Assembly: GCA_027533385.1 (NCBI GenBank)
Contig: JAPZUE010000072.1
Span: 1 to 32,343 of the forward strand
From: Rhizobium sp.
GTDB taxonomy: Bacteria > Pseudomonadota > Alphaproteobacteria > Rhizobiales > Rhizobiaceae
DNA length: 32,343 nt
Direction of reading: 5' to 3'
Made by a program: the position numbers and the translations under genes. Of this stretch, positions 24,050-32,300 are shown in pieces. Positions within the stretch are counted from its first letter, which is position 1, and every line of letters begins with the position of its first letter. The notes under the pieces are model-generated. The model was not told where the DNA came from. It made no database searches and saw nothing but the letters and a program-made list of their open reading frames with translations.

Positions 24050-26016
24050 TGGAAACCCTGACCGATCGCGTCACGCGATACCTCCTCCGCCGCATTCGAC
24101 GGCTTGCCGTTCTCGATCTCTACCAACACGCAGCTGTCGCAGGTCTGCTTGATGAACTCGCTTATGACGCTGGTGGCAGTGCTGGTCCTAGCTTGATCAG
24201 TCGCTGGGCTCCTACTGTCGAACTGATGCATCTGTTGTCGCTTGGGAATCAAGGCAAACAAATCCTGTCTCGCAGGCTCGGCCATGCCGACCGGCACCGC
24301 GATTCTCTTGCGGAGGCCTGGCAGTCTCAGCAGGCGTCAACGGCACCCGTTCGAGAAGCCCGGATGTCGTCGACGTCGTCATTGGTGTCTTCGTCAGCAT
24401 CCGATACAGAGCTTGAGCGCCAGGCCGCATCCGAGCGTGAGGCACTGGCTGTTCTTCGTGAACAACTGCCACTTCCAAAAGCAGCACCCGTCGCGGTGGC
24501 TCTGCTGATTGCCCGGGCTGTCGGATCACATCCCGGAGGATGGGAGGCGCTGCGGTCGATCTTGCGCTGCCCCGACCCGTTCATCGTGTTGCGGGTACCT
24601 GTCCCTGGCTTTCAGCGCCATTGTGGCCGTTCGCTCGAAGACGGACTGATCATCCCGTCATGGATGAAGCTTGAGGAGCTCGTGCGTCTTGCCGGGATTT
24701 GCGATTACGGCGACCGGCGGCCGGGGAAACTGCGCAAGCGGATCAAGACGATTGCCGGAAGCGAAGTTCACAAAGTCTCCGATAGAGCCCTCGGCAGAGC
24801 CTTGAGTGACGCGGTCAACAGCGAGGCTCCCCCGCCGATTCTGCTGGTCGATCAGACGAACCAGGAGCTGCCTGACATCATCATGCACGCCGCTGACCTT
24901 GTGCTTGAGGCCGATGGCCTTGATTACACCTTGCTTGCCGAGCTTTTGCAGATCTGCTGTGGCATTGCGCCGAAACAGTCACTCGAACTGATGCGGCAGA
25001 AGGGTCTGACATTCGATCATCTGCATCTCGACGACCTCGCCTTGATCGTCCGTCCGGGACGAACCAATGCGGAAATCATTTCCGCATTGGAGGCTCTCAG
25101 AGAAGACCGCGCATCAGATCTGGAGAGTAGTGATGCCGAAGGCTCCGATGCCTCCGCCGGCCGCAGGAAGAGCTCAAGTGTTCCGGAATGGCGATCGGGC
25201 GCAAAGCTTGAGGAGAAACGCAAGGGCACTGGCTCTGCTCCCGTCGACGTTATCCACCCGCAGCCTGCGGACGCCGAGACTGTTCTGCGGGTCGAGACGC
25301 TCAGCGGTTATGGCGAGGCGGCAGATTGGGCGGCCAGTCTCAAGCTCGATCTGGATCTCTGGCGTCAGGGTTTGCTGGACTGGAGTGAGCTGAGCAGCCG
25401 ACTGCTTCTCTCCGGTCCACCTGGAACTGGCAAAACTACATTCGCGAAAGCGCTCTGCAACACGCTACAGGTGCCGCTGCTTGCAACCTCGGTCGCCCGT
25501 TGGCTGGAAGCCAGTTATCTTGGCGACGTGCTGAAATCGATCAATGCCGCCTTCGCAGTTGCGTCCGAGCACCGGCCGGCGATCCTGTTCATTGATGAGA
25601 TCGACAATCTCGGATCACGCGCTTCTGGGGACAGCAGAGGTCATAAGGGTCATGATGATTACTGGTCGTCACTGATCAACCGCGTTCTCGAGCTGATCGA
25701 CGGGGCTGCAAAGGCCGAAGGCGTGATTATCGTTGCTGCAACAAACCTGCCGGACAAGCTCGATCCAGCACTTCTTCGATCCGGGCGGTTAGAGCGGCAT
25801 GTGCAGATTCCACGACCGGATATCGAAGCGCTGACGGGCATTCTTGCACACCATCTCGGGGCAGACCTCCCGAAAGTCATCGAGACGGCTCCGAAGTCGG
25901 ACAAACCCAACATCATGCGAGCAGATGACAGGCTTGATGAGGAAGCGACCAAATCCAGTACCGAACAGAGTCCTGTGGACGCGAAGGCGTCAGGCAGCAG
26001 GAGGATCACAGCATGA
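24046..26016 (+). CDS. AAA+ ATPase of a split FtsH-like protease
   Basis: A 656-residue protein with a large unrecognised N-terminal part and a C-terminal AAA+ module: Walker A GPPGTGKT at 457-464, Walker B ILFIDEID at 513-520, and the second region of homology ATNLPDKLDPALLRSGRLER at 565-584 with sensor N567 and arginine R578/R581 as finger candidates. The module is of the FtsH/classical type. The N-terminal 400 residues include a Ser-rich stretch (107-120) and a charged linker (355-400), with no transmembrane helices, unlike FtsH. The C-terminal lid seems missing; lid-like sequence instead begins the next gene, which overlaps by four bases. It probably unfolds substrates for that peptidase in the cytoplasm. 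Confidence 0.85.
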   Translation: MMETLTDRVTRYLLRRIRRLAVLDLYQHAAVAGLLDELAYDAGGSAGPSLISRWAPTVELMHLLSLGNQGKQILSRRLGHADRHRDSLAEAWQSQQASTAPVREARMSSTSSLVSSSASDTELERQAASEREALAVLREQLPLPKAAPVAVALLIARAVGSHPGGWEALRSILRCPDPFIVLRVPVPGFQRHCGRSLEDGLIIPSWMKLEELVRLAGICDYGDRRPGKLRKRIKTIAGSEVHKVSDRALGRALSDAVNSEAPPPILLVDQTNQELPDIIMHAADLVLEADGLDYTLLAELLQICCGIAPKQSLELMRQKGLTFDHLHLDDLALIVRPGRTNAEIISALEALREDRASDLESSDAEGSDASAGRRKSSSVPEWRSGAKLEEKRKGTGSAPVDVIHPQPADAETVLRVETLSGYGEAADWAASLKLDLDLWRQGLLDWSELSSRLLLSGPPGTGKTTFAKALCNTLQVPLLATSVARWLEASYLGDVLKSINAAFAVASEHRPAILFIDEIDNLGSRASGDSRGHKGHDDYWSSLINRVLELIDGAAKAEGVIIVAATNLPDKLDPALLRSGRLERHVQIPRPDIEALTGILAHHLGADLPKVIETAPKSDKPNIMRADDRLDEEATKSSTEQSPVDAKASGSRRITA

Positions 26017-26816
26017 GTGAATATGCAGATGGCTTGGGCCATAAATCCACCGATCAGAAACTCCATCTCGCGCCACTGTCCCGGCTTGCTCTATTGGCCT
26101 GCGGTCGAACCGGAGCGGATATCGAACGGCTGGTGCGCGAACTCCGACAGAAGACACGGCGCGATCAGAGACCTATCACCTGGGAAGATATCGAGACGGC
26201 GCTGATGGCGTCTCGCATCAGGCTGACTGACGATCATCGTTATCGGCTTGCTGTGCATGAAGTCGGGCATGCCATGGCTTACACGCTATTTGAGACCGGA
26301 ACTGTCTACGCCATCACCGTCGGTGGCAGCCTCAATGGTTCAAGCCAAAGCTTCGGTCAGGTCGAGTTTACGCCTTTTCTCGACAGACCGCAGAACGACG
26401 ACTGGCTCATGCGCACCTGCGCTGCATCACTCGCGGGCAGGGCTGCCGAGCAACTGGTCTTCGGCGAGACACTGGCTGGATCCGGTGGCGACCCGAACAG
26501 CGATCTGGCCCGGGCAACGCGGCTGATGCTGGCGGCCGAAACACAGCTTGGCTTCTCCGATGTTAAACGGCTGATCTACGTCTCGCCGGATCAGGCGCAG
26601 CAACAGTTGCTCTACGACGGCGAGCTTCGAAACCGGGTTGACGCACGGCTCAAGCGTGCCGAGGCCATGGCGATGGAAATGCTGACGCGGCACAAAATGA
26701 CTCTGACCGCTATCGCCGCCCAACTGGCAGATATCGGCGTGATGTCGGGGGATGAGTTCCTAAAGGCGCTGGCGCTTGCTTCAGGAGAGAGAAAAACAGA
26801 TCCTGTCACGGCGTGA
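26013..26816 (+). CDS. M41-type (FtsH-like) zinc metallopeptidase with AAA lid segment
   Basis: A 267-residue protein. Residues 20-65 (LAPLSRLALLACGRTGADIE...) resemble the helical lid that follows the AAA core in FtsH. The M41 peptidase domain follows: HEVGH at 82-86 (HExxH zinc site), AGRAAEQLVFGE at 141-152 and the third zinc ligand probably D164 in PNSDLARATRL. No transmembrane helix. The ATG at 26013 has a strong GGAGG and overlaps the ATPase stop. The two proteins should form one ATP-dependent protease in which ATPase and peptidase are separate chains. It is shorter than FtsH because the ATPase is encoded upstream. Substrates are unknown. Confidence 0.85.
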   Translation: MSEYADGLGHKSTDQKLHLAPLSRLALLACGRTGADIERLVRELRQKTRRDQRPITWEDIETALMASRIRLTDDHRYRLAVHEVGHAMAYTLFETGTVYAITVGGSLNGSSQSFGQVEFTPFLDRPQNDDWLMRTCAASLAGRAAEQLVFGETLAGSGGDPNSDLARATRLMLAAETQLGFSDVKRLIYVSPDQAQQQLLYDGELRNRVDARLKRAEAMAMEMLTRHKMTLTAIAAQLADIGVMSGDEFLKALALASGERKTDPVTA

Positions 26817-26954
26817 TCTGTGTTCGCGATTCCGATCGGCGCCCGTTCGATTCCGAACTCCAGATCGGCGTTGCCGAACGCCGATTCCGCGATTCCGAAT
26901 TGAGGATTTTCGTGTCCAGACTCCGTAAAATCGATTACTGCCGTCACGGCGTGA
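26805..26954. repeat. Iterated GATTCCG motifs bracketed by GTCACGGCGTGA repeats
   Basis: GTCACGGCGTGA, itself nearly palindromic, occurs at 26805-26816 (covering the end of the peptidase gene) and again at 26943-26954. Between them GATTCCG occurs four times, at 26828, 26849, 26883 and 26891, and GATCGGCG twice. Related GATTCGG/GATTCGT units reappear near 27188-27240. The arrangement could be an iteron-like origin, a protein-binding array or a spreading intergenic repeat. Confidence 0.6.
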
Positions 26955-28011
26955 CACATGCCGGGGAGAGCATGTGTACCCGCTGTACGCTGACGCAACA
27001 GATCTTCGAGGAATTGGGGGGGCGTGATGGGCGTGGCAGCTATCCTCGAGAAACTACCCTCAATTGTCAGGAACCTAAATCAAGGTCACATACCTCGCAG
27101 CCAACTCGATCTAAGTCACCCGCACATCAAGTCGAATTGGAATGCGTTACGGGCAAATCAGGTCAATTTATCTCAATTTATGCTGACGCGATTCGGAATG
27201 CGGATTAGTCGATTCCTATCTAGGATTCGGCGATTCGTGCGCAAACGACTTTTCGACTATAGACAGAACTCATTCAGGTTCTGCTGAAGCCGGTAGCGGT
27301 CAAGTTTTCTGTCATGTGCCTTCGGCCGATCAGAGACTCACATCGGCGATTTGGACGTGGAAGCTGAAGCTTCCAGAAAGCGGATGGCCTGATGCAAGCC
27401 TCGGTGAGACAAAGAGGATGCTGGACCTTCTATGCTCGGAGCACCTCCCATTGCTGTTGATTGGATGGACAGATACCCGCCATGCGAAACCGCGTACGTT
27501 TCTGTCGGGCACGTATTGCAAGCTTCCAATGCCGACGAGTGTTTTGCTGAACGAGCAAGACATCGCCTCTGGAAAGGCCTTTGACGAAGAAGGGCTGAGA
27601 GAGAATGGCCATGACGCCGCCCGCCGACATCGCACGAAGCTGGAAGCTGGAAGCTGGAAGCAGCCGATTGGGGTATAGATGGAATTCTCAATAGGATTTC
27701 GCCGTCGACCGCTCGCTTTAATGGAAACAACTCATCCTGTTGGCGATCCGATGCGATAGCTGTCGGCGGGTTCCGATGAACGTATCGGCTAAGGCGCTGA
27801 GGACAATGAGTCGGCTATCGGCTTGTGAACGCGCAGGCATCCGTGCTCGGCACATCAAATACTCGGCAGTCTATCTTCACCTTGACCATGCTCATGGTTA
27901 CGTCGACCCAAAGCAGATCGCTGACAACGACAATATCGTGCAAAAGACTGTGCCCCTGCGGCTCAGAACAACAGAGTTCGGGTTGAAGGGCGCTTCTAAA
28001 GGTTAACATAA
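26955..28011. other. Repeat-rich stretch without a secure gene
   Basis: About 1.06 kb. Plus-strand open frames exist at 27024-27287 (87 codons), 27316-27678 (120 codons) and 27776-28006 (76 codons from an internal ATG), but none has a convincing ribosome site or family feature. The stretch contains a palindrome TGGAAGCTGAAGCTTCCA at 27358-27375 and a GAAGCTG tandem repeat at 27636-27660. The base composition and broken appearance suggest decayed island DNA. One of the small frames could be real. Confidence 0.4.
27636..27660. repeat. GAAGCTG tandem repeat
   Basis: A 7-base unit GAAGCTG is repeated about 3.6 times head to tail. The same word occurs in the nearby palindrome at 27358-27375. Copy number is likely to vary between strains, as short tandem repeats usually do. 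Confidence 0.6.
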
Positions 28012-28040
28012 GAGGATCCAGGGATTTTCACTGGATCCTC
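28012..28040 (-). terminator. Hairpin downstream of the minus-strand hypothetical gene
   Basis: GAGGATCCA (28012-28020) pairs with TGGATCCTC (28032-28040) around an 11-base loop. It lies ten bases beyond the stop of the gene at 28050-28667, where a terminator for that gene would be expected. The following minus-strand bases (TTATGTT) are only mildly T-rich, so termination may be weak. Confidence 0.5.
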
Positions 28041-28049
28041 GCGGTCAGC

Positions 28050-28667
28050 TCAGGCGGGCTCCGTCTGCTTACATGCGTCGGGATGCGATCGGGGTAGATT
28101 GCGGTAGAAGCGTGCGGGATAAACACTATCCAGTCGCTTGGGACCACACCAGTCGCAGTCTTCCTCGTAGACGGCCTCGTCGTTCAGCCCTTCCGAGATG
28201 GCTTCTGAAGATGGCAAAAAACGATACTCCGGCAGATCGAGCGCTTTTCGCGCAATCTCGATAAGCCAATTCAGCGTGCGATATTCATCTCCAATATCAA
28301 CATGTGAGAACGCCTCATCTTCGGTGCAGTTACTCTCGGCCGCGAGGTCTGAGAGCGAATAGAAGTCGCATGCAACCTTATCGATGATCTTCAAGCTCTT
28401 GACGATCTGCAAGCGGAACTGGCTGGCGATTTGCGACACCTCGCTTCCCTCTTGTGGGCCGCGCGATACAAAGTCACTCCATCGCAATTCTGGTATCATC
28501 TGACTGTAGACACATCCGTCAGCATCAACCGTCGCGACACGGATCACGTTGCTATCGCCTGCCTCAATAACCTTCTCGGCGGCCAGCTTAAGCGCTTCCC
28601 ACTTATCCGTAGCGGGAAGCTCCATTACCTCTGTGCTCAGGCGCTGAGCGTAAACCTTATACTTCAT
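28050..28667 (-). CDS. Hypothetical 205-residue acidic protein
   Basis: The ATG at 28667 has AAGGAG eight bases upstream, so the start is well supported. The protein is acidic and soluble, with no signal or membrane segment. The N-terminal 60 residues (KYKVYAQRLSTEVMELPATD to VIRVATVDADGCVYSQMIP) look like a small alpha/beta fold. The C-terminus contains EEDCDWCGPK, a CxxC pair that may bind metal. It has its own strong promoter with an overlapping palindrome and a hairpin behind it, so it is a single-gene unit. No family recognised. Its setting in an island next to an integrase would suit a regulator, anti-defence or toxin/immunity role, but nothing in the sequence decides this. Confidence 0.75.
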   Translation of the reverse strand: MKYKVYAQRLSTEVMELPATDKWEALKLAAEKVIEAGDSNVIRVATVDADGCVYSQMIPELRWSDFVSRGPQEGSEVSQIASQFRLQIVKSLKIIDKVACDFYSLSDLAAESNCTEDEAFSHVDIGDEYRTLNWLIEIARKALDLPEYRFLPSSEAISEGLNDEAVYEEDCDWCGPKRLDSVYPARFYRNLPRSHPDACKQTEPA

Positions 28668-28705
28668 TTTTCGTCTCCTTAATTTAAATCAACAAGTGAA
28701 ATTAC

Positions 28706-28724
28706 AATATTGATAATCAATATT
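28706..28724. promoter_or_regulatory. Palindromic operator candidate over the -10 region
   Basis: AATATTGATAATCAATATT is an inverted repeat with 8-base arms around a 3-base centre. It overlaps the -10 of the minus-strand promoter, where a bound dimer would block RNA polymerase. The gene behind it or another island gene could encode the repressor. Confidence 0.55.
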
Positions 28725-28748
28725 AGACTATAAATAGATAAATGTCAA
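28720..28748 (-). promoter_or_regulatory. Sigma-70-type promoter for the gene at 28050-28667
   Basis: On the minus strand TTGACA (28743-28748) is followed after exactly 17 bases by TAATAT (28720-28725). The -35 is a perfect consensus and the -10 matches in four of six positions. It lies about 55 bases before the start codon, within a very AT-rich stretch (28668-28800) unlike its surroundings. Confidence 0.65.
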
Positions 28749-29024
28749 ACTATATAATTCATTCATAATTGCTATTAGTTCAGTATCGCAATGAAAGAAT
28801 AGCTTTTAAACTGAACTCGACGATGTATTTCATCACACATATTATTAATCCTGAAGCACTACGTGCAGGCTCGTTTCGCTTAGAACAGTCTGACCTCAAG
28901 AACGCTTTCCGGAGTGCCAACATTGCAGGAAACGTATGCGCTCATCGGCCGGCGAAACATCACGCCGTTTGTCTCTTGCATCAGCGCCGACGACACTCAT
29001 GGCTCAACCAAACAGGAGAAGACC

Positions 29025-29336
29025 ATGAGAAAATCAAGAAAACAGAAGCTGGAAAATCAGGCCAAGAGGCAGAGCAATCTGCGCAAACTGTCCCGGGAAA
29101 AACGACGTCCAGATCGTGATGACTTGGCACGCGTTCTGCTATGGCAGATGATCACTGCCGCCAAGGGACGTTCCCGTCCTGAGAAAGCACTCAGCAAAGT
29201 GTGCGACTCGTTGCTGGCGGAATTGATGAAGCAAGGATTCAGCGAACACGAAACCGAGCAGGTTTTCTGGGAGCTTGCCAGAAAATATGATTCTGCGCTT
29301 TCACCCTTCAGGCCAAAACGCCATCTCGGTACGTGA
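29025..29336 (+). CDS. Small basic hypothetical protein (103 residues)
   Basis: The ATG at 29025 follows AGGAGA with six bases of spacing, a strong ribosome site that decides the start over ATGs upstream. Residues 1-30 are very basic (MRKSRKQKLENQAKRQSNLR), then RPDRDDLARVLLWQMITAA and FSEHETEQVFWELARKYDS form predicted helices. It may bind nucleic acid or a partner protein. No family recognised. It stands alone between a divergent hypothetical gene and the convergent integrase gene. The 357 bases upstream hold the AT-rich divergent promoter region. Confidence 0.65.
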   Translation: MRKSRKQKLENQAKRQSNLRKLSREKRRPDRDDLARVLLWQMITAAKGRSRPEKALSKVCDSLLAELMKQGFSEHETEQVFWELARKYDSALSPFRPKRHLGT

Positions 29337-29752
29337 TCTGCCGACCAATCTTCGGCAGCACTTTGTGCTGTCGACAGGTCCATTGATCGCGCAAGTCTAT
29401 CCGCGCAAACGGCGTACCCATTCAATCGCATCTGTTCCCCCCATTACTTCGTGTAACGGCGTTTATCCAAGAATCGGTTTTCGAGGGTCGATGTCCTGAT
29501 CACCGGCTCTCACTGGAGGGACAGGTTGACGGATGGGAAGCTTGAGCCAAACGCGCTTTAGCGCCAATCCTGTGATTTGAGCCAGGCTCCCTCTCACTAG
29601 CGATGCGGGAGAGCAGTCAAGATCCCAGGATTGTGCGCTATCAACAAGCGGCATTCTCGGCACCCGAAGCGCAAGCTCTAACGAGGACGGCCGGGACGCA
29701 GGGTAGAACGTGGCGAAACGTCCATGCCCGAAATGCGGACCTGAAACCAGCC
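29337..29752. other. Gap before the integrase gene, nothing recognised
   Basis: About 415 bases between the converging hypothetical and integrase genes. Open frames on both strands lack family features and ribosome sites. A plus-strand GTG near 29709 opens a short AKRPCPKCGPE frame with a CxxC pair, but it runs antisense into the integrase 3' end and is not annotated. Confidence 0.4.
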
Positions 29753-31849
29753 TCACGATTTTTTCTTTGCCAAACGCTTGCGCACTGTTTCCGTCTTTTC
29801 GACTACGGGCTGTCGATGCCCTTTCTTGCGTCGGTTCAGAGCAAGCCTGTCAAAATCGAGATCCTTGAAGACAGTGTAATCGACGCGCTCGCTGAGTGGC
29901 GCAAATGCAATTGCGAACGCATGATCTTCGGTAATGACACGTGATCCGTAATTCGAGTGCTCGTCGTCGCCCAATGCATGTCCTACTTGCATTTTGCGTG
30001 CGCGATCGTCGATTTTTTTGGACCGCATATCATCAATCATCCCGCTCCGGAGCGAATGGAAGACTTCGCGCCTGCCCTTTTCGATTCCAGCCTTTTCGAA
30101 CAAGCGTTGCATATACGAGGACGCTCTACCGGCGGGATCCGTCAGACGCATGAGATCCGGAAATAGGAACTGATCACCCCTACGCTTCGCCCAGTCGATG
30201 AAGCCAATTTCCCGTAGGAAATCGTGAAGCACGAAGTAGTTAAGGCTGTCTCCAGTCTTATAAGGTACTCGCTTCCAGACGCCATCGACTTCGACGATAC
30301 CGTCGGTTTCAGCGATCCACACATTTTCAAACTTTTCGCGGATGTCGCTACCCTTCAAATATGTAAGCAACCCGATGCGACGACCTGTGAGATGTCCAAG
30401 CAATGGCAACAGCGTGTTATCGATGTAACCACTTTTTACGCCTTCCTCGAAAATGCGATTGAGCTGCATGGAACTCAAAGGCGCGGTTGGCTTGGATCTG
30501 CGATGGCCCTTGGAGTAACGCAATGAGACGCCAGCAAATGGATCGGGATAGGCCCATTTGGTCATCCCAGAGCGAAGAGCAGCCTTTACAACTGCCACAT
30601 AGCCCTCGCGCAAGGTTTTATCTGCAACCGGCGTCAGATTTGTTGCCTTGGAGCGCTTGAGTATCTCAAACGAATTTTCATTGTCGGGTCGGTGCTTCGG
30701 CTTTGATGGCCAATGCGCCATCAGATTAACAAAGGCCTGAAGATCCACCCCGCTGTATCGGTCAGCCGGGTGGTCTCCGATGAGATCGAGAAAAACTTGA
30801 ATTCGCATTTGCGCGGTTGTGATATCCCGATCTTCGTGTTTGCCGTTTTCATCAATGCGGCTCTGGATATATTGATGCGCAACTACGCTGAGATTGGGCA
30901 CATCCGAGGGTGCCCGGTGGACACGCCTTCTGTCCAGTTTATCGAGTGAAATCGGCATCCCATGTTCATCAAGGGGAATTTTTTCAGTCCGGGAAACACC
31001 GTGAGTAGCCAGCTGAGCTGTAGGCAAATCAGCTTGGACAGTCAGGGACGTCGTGTTTGACAAAGCTGCTGATGTTGTTTCGGGGTGTGAGTTCGGCCCT
31101 TGTCCTGACACCTCGATGACCTCTGCGACAGAAGCCACAGGCTCAACTTCGACAGGCTGGACGGTCTGCGAAGTTTGTTTACGCTCCTGTAGCACGGGAC
31201 CTGATGCCATCTCCGCGGGCCCGGACGGGGCATCCGTAGGCGTCGTTGACGAAACATCTTCAACGTTGAATTTTGCGGCAGCAGCCCGACGCAATGCCTC
31301 TGCGTTTTCCACAACGATCGGCGAATGGGGCTCGCCCCGTTCCTTTGCTTCGACTTGCTGGCTGATTTGAACCAGATCTCGGATCCCGGCGAGTTTACTC
31401 TGATCCTCGAGAGTGATGGGAGCAACAGGCTGGCGAAAGAAGAACGAGAGAACCTCAAGCTCGCCCTTTACCTGGCCGAGCCAGGTAGCAAGTTCGAGAT
31501 CGCCCTCGTTGAGCGGCGAATCTTTTTCCTTATCTGCATTGCTCAACGCCATTGCCCTCCGCTCTTCGAACATCAAACGAGCCCTTGCCGCGAGAAGATC
31601 AGCAACAATGCGCGCCCGACGATGCTGGCATGGCCCGATGCTGATCCGGATCGGGCTCGGCTTTGCATTGCCTGCAAGGTCTCGAGGCACCCTAATCTGA
31701 AAAATGTAAACGGAGCCTGAGCGCGCCAGATATGGACCGGGTCCACCTTGCCGATGGGCGTCGGCATGACCGCTGATTGAGGTTGAGAGACCGTCTTGAT
31801 TCGTTACCGGACGCGATACCGTAACGTGTACATCTTGCGCTACACGCAT
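29753..31849 (-). CDS. Large site-specific tyrosine recombinase (integrase)
   Basis: A 698-residue phage-type integrase. The ATG at 31849 has an almost ideal AAGGAGGT site upstream. The catalytic set is visible: R490 in LTGRRIGLL, H598 and R601 in FHSLRSGM, H624 in VGHALG and the nucleophile Y634 in HSNYGSR. Residues 39-60 (YLARSGSVYIFQIRVPRDL) resemble the N-terminal DUF6538-type segment of alphaproteobacterial island integrases. A Ser/Thr/Pro-rich linker (about 200-300) makes it much longer than the usual 400 residues. It lies 92 bases from the 3' end of tRNA-Ser(CGA), on the same strand, the normal layout of an element integrated at that tRNA. It should insert and excise the island. Confidence 0.92.
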   Translation of the reverse strand: MRVAQDVHVTVSRPVTNQDGLSTSISGHADAHRQGGPGPYLARSGSVYIFQIRVPRDLAGNAKPSPIRISIGPCQHRRARIVADLLAARARLMFEERRAMALSNADKEKDSPLNEGDLELATWLGQVKGELEVLSFFFRQPVAPITLEDQSKLAGIRDLVQISQQVEAKERGEPHSPIVVENAEALRRAAAAKFNVEDVSSTTPTDAPSGPAEMASGPVLQERKQTSQTVQPVEVEPVASVAEVIEVSGQGPNSHPETTSAALSNTTSLTVQADLPTAQLATHGVSRTEKIPLDEHGMPISLDKLDRRRVHRAPSDVPNLSVVAHQYIQSRIDENGKHEDRDITTAQMRIQVFLDLIGDHPADRYSGVDLQAFVNLMAHWPSKPKHRPDNENSFEILKRSKATNLTPVADKTLREGYVAVVKAALRSGMTKWAYPDPFAGVSLRYSKGHRRSKPTAPLSSMQLNRIFEEGVKSGYIDNTLLPLLGHLTGRRIGLLTYLKGSDIREKFENVWIAETDGIVEVDGVWKRVPYKTGDSLNYFVLHDFLREIGFIDWAKRRGDQFLFPDLMRLTDPAGRASSYMQRLFEKAGIEKGRREVFHSLRSGMIDDMRSKKIDDRARKMQVGHALGDDEHSNYGSRVITEDHAFAIAFAPLSERVDYTVFKDLDFDRLALNRRKKGHRQPVVEKTETVRKRLAKKKS

Positions 31850-31941
31850 TGCCTTTACCTCCTTAACGGTTCGTGAAGAACCGGGGAATTGCCTTTAAAT
31901 TCAAGGCGCTGTAAAAGCTGGTAGCGAGTGGCTCTACAACC

Positions 31942-32031
31942 TGGCGGAGAGGGTGGGATTCGAACCCACGATACCCTTGCGAGTATGCCGCATTTCGAGT
32001 GCGGTGCTTTCGACCACTCAGCCACCTCTCC
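31942..32031 (-). tRNA. tRNA-Ser(CGA)
   Basis: The minus strand folds as a 90-base class II tRNA: GGAGAGG at the 5' end pairs with CCTCTCC, followed by discriminator G and an encoded CCA. The D arm contains TGGCTGAGTGGTCGAAAGC, the anticodon loop is CTCGAAA with anticodon CGA (codon UCG), there is a long variable arm, and the T loop is GGTTCGAATCC. Long variable arm and anticodon identify serine. Its 3' end faces the integrase gene, so it is the likely attachment site of the island. Confidence 0.95.
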
Positions 32032-32300
32032 GGTCACATTGGTCGGCGCTTGTTGGCGCGGGCTGTCTCATAGCGGCAACTCCCCCCCCTTGCAAGAGCG
32101 AATGCGACGGTTTTTTCAATCCCTTCCGAAAACTGCCGGGAGTGTGTCCCAAGCACTGGAAAATGGCGGGTCAGCTGATCCCTCGGGCGTCCGAAGCGAA
32201 AGCTAGAGCGCGTCCATTGAACGCGGAATCGCGTTGAGGATTCCCCTGGTCGCCGAATTCTGATTCCATCGCTTCGACTGGTGATTTGGTCGGAGGCAAT

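Noticed and set aside
26805..26954. CRISPR array
   Set aside because: The repeated words are 7 to 12 bases long with irregular spacing and no cas genes are present.
26813..27208. 131-codon plus-strand frame after the peptidase gene, containing a CxxC motif
   Set aside because: Its first third is generated by the GATTCCG repeats (repeated RDSEL-like text), there is no ribosome site, and no family is recognised.
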